The notes beneath the pieces were generated by a model, which saw nothing but the letters and a program-made list of their open reading frames with translations, made no database searches and had not been told where the DNA came from. This document shows, piece by piece, positions 58,200 to 64,000 of a DNA stretch of 64,000 nucleotides. The DNA is from JAOAPG01 sp963791575 (GTDB lineage: Bacteria; Acidobacteriota; Terriglobia; Terriglobales; Acidobacteriaceae), in NCBI GenBank assembly GCA_963791575.1, contig CAWBSY010000003.1:11271-75270 (forward strand). Reading direction: 5' to 3'. Numbering within the stretch: position 1 is the first letter of the stretch; each line of letters starts with the position of its first letter. The position numbers and the translations under genes are program-made.

Positions 58200-58462
58200 C
58201 ATGGTCCCTTTCTGAGGACCTGTACGGCGGCAAAAACAAGCCAAATGCCAATAACCACCTCGCAAACCCAAAACCAACGCCAATCCCCGGCACTTCGCAG
58301 GTACGCGGATCGCGAGTAAAAATACATAGTTAACATCAGAGCGCACAGAACAGCGAGGAAAACCGCCAAGATGCGCTTTCGCAAGATAGCGCTACGAGGG
58401 CAGCTAACGTTCCCGGCGTCGCGTTGTCCGATTGGCGCTGGTGTCTCTCGTTTGTGGCTCAT
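58199..58462 (-). CDS. Putative Rhs immunity protein (two membrane helices)
   Basis: About 87 residues starting MSHKRETPAPIGQRDAG, with two membrane helices (RILAVFLAVLCALMLTMYFY and WFWVCEVVIGIWLVFAAVQV). ATG 58462 is only a few bases after the stop of the proposed Rhs C-terminus (58471). A small, unrelated, co-directional gene directly after an Rhs tip is the standard place for its immunity gene. The role is inferred from position only. Confidence 0.5.
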   Translation of the reverse strand: MSHKRETPAPIGQRDAGNVSCPRSAILRKRILAVFLAVLCALMLTMYFYSRSAYLRSAGDWRWFWVCEVVIGIWLVFAAVQVLRKGP

Positions 58463-58470
58463 CCGTTCAA

Positions 58471-59767
58471 TCAGTGGTTCGTAGCGTCTTGTACGCATTT
58501 GCATCCACGTTGTTGCGCATCTTTCAGTTTTTTCTTAAATTCGTTGTACTCCCACACATCCATACCAATGTCCAATCCAAAAGCTGCATAATCGACATAT
58601 GGAAGGGCGTGTGCCAGTCGTTTCCGCCCCTGCCTCTTCAGCCGCCCATTCAGCACCCTGAACCGCCAGACTCTTGCCTGGAAGCGATGGTAGGTCCGTG
58701 AAGGAGTCATTTGAAGCCTCTGTCTCAATCTGGTTTATTTCTTCTATTTCCTCCGTAAGGCAGTTGTTGATCTGGTTCATCACCTCTATATCGTTGTCCC
58801 AGGAGGAACCGGGAGGAAGAACCGGAGGCGGCGGACCAGTTGGCGTAACGTTACAAACGTTGCCGAGGCAATCGTTGGGACACGGCACTTGCGTCATCTG
58901 CCCATTCGGTGTCACCGACCAACAGGTTGTCCCATTGCCGCTGGGGTCGATCCAACGCAAAGGATTGTTCTGGGCATAGCGGTAGAAACTGGGTCCCTGC
59001 TCGAACCGAAGGCGATCTTCGCTGAGGAATCTGCCGCTGCTCGGATCATAGTAGCGAGCTCTGTAATAGTAGAGCCCAGTTTCAGTATCAAACTCCCGGC
59101 CCGTGTACTGGAAAGGATTCGTGAGTGTGCCGGTGGAAGCTGTCGCCTTTCCAAAAGAATCGTACCTGTAAGTCTCGACAGGCACGCCCGCAGCGCTGCT
59201 CAGCGACGTAACCGGCCAAGAGCGTCCTGCTCGTAATAGCTGGTCGTGCCGGAGCGCAGCTCAGATAGCGGGTGATCTAGTCCTCCGAACGTGTATCTGG
59301 AAAGAACGCCGCTGGAATTGTCCAACTCCTCGATGAGATTCGCACCCTCATAGAGGTAGTTCGCGGTGCCGAGCGGGCCGGATTTCTGAATTCGCCTGCC
59401 GAAGGGATCGTACTTGAAGGTTGTTGTCCCGCCGTTGGGGCCTGGGACGACAGCCTGTGTCAGGCGGTTCTCGAAGTCCCAGATGTAGCTTTTGCCGTTG
59501 GCATCGGTCAGCATATTGCCGTTTGCGTCGTAGCTGTAACTGCCGTTCGAACTCGACGTCAGCTCGTTCGACGAAACGTAATTGTAAGTCGGCACTCCGG
59601 ATGACGACAGTCTATTCCCCACCAGATCGTAGCTGTAACTCTCCGAAGTCACATTCCCCTCGGTTACTTGCGTCAGCTCATAGAGCACGTCGTAGCCGTA
59701 ATTCTCGGTGACCCCGTTCAGGTAGTTCGTCTTGCTGGTCCGGTTGCCTGCGTTGTCGTAGTTGTAG
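58471..59767 (-). pseudogene. Rhs/YD-repeat protein, C-terminal part, cut at the contig junction
   Basis: YD repeats are clear: YNYDNAGNRTSKTNYLNGV, SYSYDLVGNRLSSSG, SYSYDANGNMLTDANGKSY and FKYDPFGRRIQKSG. A shift near 59218 restores VTSLSSAAGVPVETYRYD. The Rhs core end follows: YYYRARYYDPSSGRFLSEDR and YRYAQNNPLRWIDPSGNG. A second shift near 58625 leads to the variable tip LAHALPYVDYAAFGLDIGM, ending CKCVQDATNH at 58471. The 5' part (most of the shell) is missing because the contig switches to clpX at 59768. Rhs tips are toxins or adhesive effectors; this one matches none I know. Confidence 0.8.
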
Positions 59768-59770
59768 GGT
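59766..59770. other. Probable chimeric assembly junction
   Basis: ClpX reads normally up to IPEFIGRLPIVVT and the next codons are Rhs YD-repeat sequence in another frame. GC content, codon use and frameshift density change at the same point. Both genes are interrupted at this base, which a biological insertion of a whole element would not do. Confidence 0.8.
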
Positions 59771-60698
59771 CACGACGATCGGCAAACGGCCGATGAACTC
59801 GGGAATCAAACCGAATCGCAAGCAGATCCTCGGGCATGAGCTGCTGGAGGAGTTTGCCGACCCGAACGTCACGCTTGCCCTCGGGCTGCGCGCGAAAGCC
59901 CATGTTGTTGCGGCAACGCGGGATTCGATGATCCGTTCCAGGCCGTCGAACGCGCCGCCGCAGATGAACAGGACGTTGGTCGTGTCGATTTGAATGAACT
60001 CTTGATGCGGATGCTTGCGGCCGCCCTGCGGCGGAACGTTGGCGGTCGTGCCTTCGAGAATCTTGAGCAGCGCTTGCTGCACGCCCTCGCCGGAAACGTC
60101 GCGGGTGATCGACGGATTCTCGCTCTTGCGGGCGATCTTGTCGATCTCGTCGATATAGACGATGCCCTTCTCGGCTCGCTTGACGTCGTAGTCGGCCGCC
60201 TGAATCAGCTTGAGAAGAATGTTCTCGACGTCTTCGCCGACGTAGCCGGCTTCGGTCAGCGAGGTCGCATCGGCCATGGCCAGCGGCACGTCGAGAATCT
60301 TGGCGAGGGTTTGCGCCAGATACGTCTTTCCCGACCCGGTCGGACCAACGAGCAAGATGTTGGACTTCTGCAACTCGACGTCGTCGGCGGTTCCGCCCGA
60401 CGTTAATCCGCTTGTAGTGATTGTAGACCGCCACGGCGAGCGATTTTTTGGCCCGCTCTTGCCCGATCACGTATTGATTGAGGATGTGATTGATCTCTTT
60501 GGGTTTGGGAATATTGCGCAGCCGCAGAGTCTCGTCGACGTTTTTGTAGAGCTCTTCTTCGATGATCTCGTTACAGAGCTCGATACATTCATCGCAAATG
60601 TACACGCCCGGCCCGGCGATGAGTTTACGCACTTGCTCCTGCGATTTTCCGCAAAAGCTGCATTTGAGCTGACCCTTGTCGTCTCCAAAGCGGAACAT
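59768..60698 (-). CDS. clpX: ClpX ATPase, 3' truncated, with frameshifts
   Basis: Starts MFRFGDDKGQLKCSFCGKSQ, the zinc-binding domain with four Cys (CSFCGKS, GVYICDECIEL). A shift near 60400 leads to the AAA+ core: Walker A ILLVGPTGSGKTYLAQ, VGEDVENILLKLIQAAD, Walker B GIVYIDEIDKIARKSE and GEGVQQALLKILEGT. More shifts near 59905 and 59815 (NMGFRAQPEGKRDVRVGK, then FGLIPEFIGRLPIVVT). About the last 110 residues are lost at the contig junction. ClpX unfolds ssrA-tagged and other substrates for ClpP. Three shifts in 930 bases indicate poor sequence. Confidence 0.9.
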
Positions 60699-60723
60699 CG
60701 CGCGTCCCGGTTTCCCCTCTACC

Positions 60724-61335
60724 TTACGCCGGCATCGGCAGGCCTGTGCGACTTTCGATAATCTGGTCGATTATCCCGTAGTCCTTGGCCTCTTGCGCGG
60801 TCATGATAATAATCCCGCTCGATGTCCTTGAGAATCTGTTCGATCGGCTTCTTCGTCGTCTCTTGGTAGATCCGTGCGACCGTCTGGCGGGTCGCGAGCA
60901 GATCGCGCGCGCGCGATCTCAACATCCGTCGCTTGGCCGCCGATCTGTGAAACCCACGGCTGATGAATGACGACTCTTGGAGTTCGGAAGCGCAAAGCGC
61001 TTGCCCGGAGCCCCGCCGGTGAGGAGAATCGAACCCATCGAAGCCGCGAAACCCATGCAAATCGTCGCAACGTCAGGTTTGATGAAACGCATCGCATCGT
61101 ACATCGCGAGGCCGGCGGTCACGCTGCCGCCCGGGCTATTGAGGTACATGTCGATATCTTTCTCGGGGTCTTCTTTTTCGAGAAAGAGCAACTGCGCGAT
61201 GACGAGGTTGGCCAGATGGTCGTCGATAGCGCCGCCGACGAAGACGATGCGATCTTTGAGAAGGCGCGAATAAATATCGTACGCGCGCTCGCCGCGCGCC
61301 GTCTGTTCGACGACCATTGGAACGAGATGTCCCAT
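60724..61335 (-). CDS. clpP: ClpP protease subunit (several frameshifts)
   Basis: Start MGHLVPMVVEQTARGERAYD is normal. IVFVGGAIDDHLANLVIAQL, MYLNSPGGSVTAGLAMYDAM and the catalytic Ser in ICMGFAASMGSILL follow. The His is in RVVIHQPWVSQIGGQATDV, in another frame after about 61000. LATRQTVARIYQETTKKPIE and the end GIIDQIIESRTGLPMPA lie in further frames. It forms the tetradecameric peptidase with ClpX, the next gene. The order tig-clpP-clpX is common to many bacteria. At least three single-base shifts. Confidence 0.9.
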
Positions 61336-61349
61336 GTGTTGCGCTCGTA

Positions 61350-62660
61350 ACTACGACGCCGGGGCGTCGAGGTTTCTTCGTTCGTTGACGATCGTCGGCG
61401 TTGTCGACGAGGAAATCGAGCGTCTTATTGCGCACGATTCCGTCCATCAGCGCGACGAGGTTGCGCCCGAGCGCCTTGCGGATTTGGCTCACCGGCTGTC
61501 CATAATGTCGAGCTAGGGCCTCGAGCTCGGCGGCAAGGTCGGCAGGCGTCGCTCGAAATATTCTCCGCTTTGGCAATGGCTTCGATCAGCAGCGCGGCTT
61601 TGACGCGTCGATTCGGCTTCCGCGCGATATGTCTCACGCTTGTTCGTTTCGCTCTGTCGAATCGTCGCGTTTCGCCGCCGCGGACTCGCGGCTTCCTCGA
61701 GCATGTGGTCGATTTCGCGTTCGACCATCGAGCTCGGAAGCGGAAAGTCATGCTCGCCGAGCAGCGAGTCATGATCGCGTTCCCGCTGGCTCGTCGCGCT
61801 CGAGCTGCGGCGACCGCTTCCATCCTGCGGCGTAGCTCGGCTTTGAGTTCCTCGATCGTCGTGCTGGCCCGAAACGCTCTTGGCAAATTCGTCGTCGAGT
61901 GGCGGAAGTTCGGATTCCTTGACCTCGTGCAGCGTCGACGTCGAACTGCGCCGCTTTTCCGGCGAGCTCCGCATCGGCGTAGTTCGCGGGGAAATCCGTC
62001 TCGACGTTTTGCGTTCGCCGGCGTTCATCCCGACGATGCCGGCGACGAAGCCGGGAATGAAGCGGCCTTCGGTCAGCTCCGTCGATCTGACTTTCGCCGC
62101 GTGCCGCCTTCGAACGGCACGCCGTCGATCGTGCCCTCGTAGTCGAGCGGTGACCACGTCGCCGAGCTGCGCGGGCCGCTCGCACCGGAACCAGCGTCGC
62201 GCGTTCCTTCGCAGGCGCAGCGCACTCAGCTGCGCTCGACGTCTTCATCGGTGACGGCGACGTGACCGCTTGCGGCACTGCGATTCCTTTGTACGCGCCG
62301 AGCGCGATCGCGGGGCGAACCTCGACGGTGGCCTTGACGCGGGATGGGCGGCCGTCGGCTTCTTCGGAGAATTCCAGCTGCGGGCGCTCGACCGGCTCGA
62401 CGTCGTGCTCGCGCAATCGCCTTGGCGTAGATCCTGCGGCAGCGACTTCGTCCATCCGCTTCTCGGGTGAGCACTTCGGTGCCGTAGCTTTGCTCGAAGA
62501 TCTTGCGCGGAACTTTGCCCTTGCGGAACCCCGGCAGGCGCACGTGCTTTGGCGAACTTCCGATACGCGCGCTCTTCGGCGGCCGATAGGTCCTCGGCGG
62601 TAATGGAAAACTCCAAGGCTACTTGGGTCGGCGCGAGTGCGTGAGCGTCGAAGTCGTCAT
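61350..62660 (-). CDS. tig: Trigger factor (many frameshifts)
   Basis: Pieces in all three frames line up with trigger factor: VALEFSITAEDLSAAEERAY and RLPGFRKGKVPRKIFEQSYG (ribosome-binding signature 'GFRKGKVP', residues ~30-50), EHDVEPVERPQLEFSEEADG, RPAIALGAYKGIAVPQAV, PLDDEFAKSVSG, and near the end VSQIRKALGRNLVALMDGIV and KTLDFLVDNA. ATG 62660 is the probable start. It is a ribosome-bound chaperone and prolyl isomerase. At least five shifts in 1.3 kb make exact boundaries uncertain. Confidence 0.85.
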
Positions 62661-62688
62661 AGTGTTTTGCGAAGTAAAAGAAGTCATT

Positions 62689-62760
62689 AGCGGAAGACGA
62701 GATTCGAACTCGCGACCCTCGCCTTGGCAAGGCGATGCTCTACCACTGAGCTACTTCCGC
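62689..62760 (-). tRNA. tRNA-Gly (GCC)
   Basis: Minus-strand cloverleaf: acceptor GCGGAAG / CTTCCGC, D-arm GCTCAGTGGTAGAGC, anticodon loop TTGCCAA (anticodon GCC), T-loop GTTCGAATC. CCA is not encoded. It lies just upstream of tig in the foreign end segment. Confidence 0.93.
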
Positions 62761-62868
62761 ATTCGGTTATCCGACGTTACGTGGTCTTTGCGGCAGCAAG
62801 GCGGTTGCTTGCGGACCCTCTGCCTCGGCACGCGCTCAATTCTGCGCTCTCGGACCGTGGCCTTAAAA

Positions 62869-62950
62869 TGGGCAAGCAGAGACTCGAACTCTGACGGGTT
62901 GCCCCACTGGAACCTAAATCCAGCGCGTCTACCAGTTCCGCCACATGCCC
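62869..62950 (-). tRNA. tRNA-Leu (TAG)
   Basis: Minus-strand class II cloverleaf: D-arm GGCGGAACTGGTAGACGC, anticodon stem CTGGA / TCCAG around TTTAGGT (anticodon TAG), long variable arm, T-loop GTTCGAGTC. One T-T mismatch in the acceptor (GGGCATG / CTTGCCC) could be a sequencing error. Confidence 0.88.
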
Positions 62951-63131
62951 GGCGACCCGGATAGATAGAACGCGTCCGACGCTTTTCCTGCCCGCCTGGG
63001 CTATTGAGGCGGCGGGTCGTGCCGTCGAGCGGCGAGCCGGTATATTACGGAGCTCTGTTCGCGTCGACGCCTTTGCACGTCTGACGATCAAGCGGGTCGT
63101 CGCAGACTTCACCCCGGCAAAGCTCGCCCCA

Positions 63132-63719
63132 TTAGTTTGGGCCCCGGCATAGTGTCGCAATTCGCCTCGCGCTGTGTATTTCTGATAACGTTCCAGCAGA
63201 GTATAGACCGATCGAATCTCGTGCCGCGAAGATCGGCTTGCGAAAAGTCGACCGAGATAAGCGAATTCCGGAAAGATCGCGGCCGGCCATATTGGCGCCG
63301 CTAAAGTTGCACGAAACGCATCCCGAAAGCAATTGGCGGAGCTGTTCGTCGGTAATCAAACCCGTGAATCCTTTAAAGTTTGCGGCCGCGGTCATCAGCA
63401 CGCCTGAAAAGGTTGCGCCTTCGAGCTTTGCGCCGCTAAAGTTGCACGCCATGCATTGCGCTCCGTCAAAGGCCGCGCCATTCAGGTTGGCGTTTTGAAA
63501 GTTTGCCGCCAAAAATCGTCCCTGCCGAAATGAGCTGCCGCTCAGATCGGCTCCTTCGAAATTCACTCCGATGTACGTCCCCCGCGTGAAGTCCGAGCCG
63601 GACAGCTTGGCTCCCGCGAAGTCACATCCCGAGCAGAATTTTGGGACTGCTGGGGCCGCAACTCCCACACAGAGCGATGCCAACGCCAGCGTCCAAACGG
63701 CGACCCATGAGTTCTTCAC
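63132..63719 (-). CDS. Secreted pentapeptide-repeat protein (C-terminal frameshift)
   Basis: About 195 residues from GTG 63719. Signal peptide NSWVAVWTLALASLCVGVA. Then pentapeptide repeats A(D/N)LSX: FAGAKLSGSDFTRGTYIGVN, FEGADLSGSSFRQGRFLAAN and FQNANLNGAAFDGAQCMACN, forming a right-handed quadrilateral beta-helix. Paired Cys (CSGC, CMAC, CVSC) recur at regular spacing. Near 63230 another frame carries the repeats further (VDFSQADLRGTRFDRSI). Role unknown; probably periplasmic. Confidence 0.72.
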   Translation of the reverse strand: MKNSWVAVWTLALASLCVGVAAPAVPKFCSGCDFAGAKLSGSDFTRGTYIGVNFEGADLSGSSFRQGRFLAANFQNANLNGAAFDGAQCMACNFSGAKLEGATFSGVLMTAAANFKGFTGLITDEQLRQLLSGCVSCNFSGANMAGRDLSGIRLSRSTFRKPIFAARDSIGLYSAGTLSEIHSARRIATLCRGPN

Positions 63720-64000
63720 TTTTTCATCTGATGCAACGACGCGATGCGGCAGAAAGAATACTCCACGGCCTTTCCTCCACGTGGAAATCATCAACCTCGA
63801 GCGTTATGTCTTTGCCGCTTCCAGGAATTGTCCGGCCATCGTTTCCCCTTTTCCATTCAACTACAGATTTTTGCTCAATGCAATTGGTGCCGCAGCGATT
63901 GGATGCATTGTGCGGTTTCGGCGACTGCGGCCTAGTCTGCATGGACTACGGGTTTATTACCGAATGCGCTTCTAGGCTTTCAAGCAGAAAAGAGACATCG
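63720..64000. other. Window end, no gene recognised
   Basis: About 280 bases upstream of the pentapeptide-repeat gene. No convincing coding frame or RNA. The gene's promoter should lie here. Confidence 0.3.

Noticed and set aside
59678..60373. Continuous frame joining ClpX to Rhs sequence as a fusion protein
   Set aside because: The Rhs part is read in the wrong frame after the junction, so the apparent fusion is an artefact of the chimeric join.

Overview
The first 59.77 kb look like one chromosomal stretch of an Acidobacteriota bacterium (Terriglobia/Koribacter-like), probably from a metagenome assembly. Supporting traits are a PknB-type kinase fused to TPRs, secreted glycoside hydrolases of families GH2, GH29 and GH92, CocE/NonD hydrolase, YihY, EcsC and DUF2277 proteins, and many VOC/DoxX-type small proteins. 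The phylum is inferred from gene content; no rRNA is present. The last ~4.2 kb (59.77-64 kb) read as a different, more GC-rich bacterium (tig-clpP-clpX, two tRNAs, a pentapeptide-repeat protein). It joins the first part at a point where ClpX and an Rhs protein are both cut, so the contig is most likely chimeric.

Layout. 0-8.5 kb: redox/stress genes (F420-type LLM oxidoreductase, BON-SRPBCC membrane protein, aldo/keto reductase, YfdX, phosphoribosyltransferase, erythromycin-esterase-like protein) mixed with dead fragments of a nitroreductase, a second aldo/keto reductase and a response regulator. 8.7-25.6 kb: housekeeping and envelope genes (Ser/Thr kinase, FtsK, UppP, a PLP dehydratase, RNase J, EcsC, AsmA, DUF763) plus a broken VapBC-type pair. 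25.7-29.2 kb and 36.4-45.5 kb: secreted carbohydrate-active enzymes (GH2, sugar-isomerase-like TIM barrel, GH92 with CutC, beta-helix protein, GH29, CocE). 29.5-35.2 kb: methylmalonyl-CoA mutase large subunit, HAD phosphatase, YihY, and a two-gene unit whose start codon lies in a perfect palindrome. 45.5-53.5 kb: carbonic anhydrase, then HxlR, VOC, DoxX, DUF2277, VOC and PhnB genes, a BNR beta-propeller and a MoaD-like protein, then a permease. 53.5-55.8 kb: nagA and a GlmS-like SIS protein for amino-sugar use. 56.2-59.77 kb: tRNA-Pro, a conjugation-ATPase relic, an inverted-repeat element, and an Rhs C-terminus followed by small membrane ORFs that could be immunity genes.

Two themes recur. 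First, each of the three tRNA genes in the acidobacterial part (Leu, Ala, Pro) lies beside a decayed mobile-element gene: an integrase N-terminus, an integrase C-terminus and a TraD-like ATPase. The tRNA-Ala scar also holds a shrunken, nearly identical copy of the yfdX/phosphoribosyltransferase region found at 5.2-6.5 kb. Second, many otherwise good genes are broken by one single-base frameshift. They include ftsK, which is normally essential, and tig/clpP/clpX at the far end are worse. This points to uncorrected sequencing indels more than to mass pseudogenisation, so 'broken' genes should be read with that in mind.

By function, the 0-8.5 kb genes recall the Mycobacterium tuberculosis DosR dormancy set (phosphoribosyltransferase plus erythromycin-esterase as in Rv2030c, with nitroreductase). 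The glycosidases together with nagA and the SIS protein suggest use of complex glycoprotein or cell-wall glycans.
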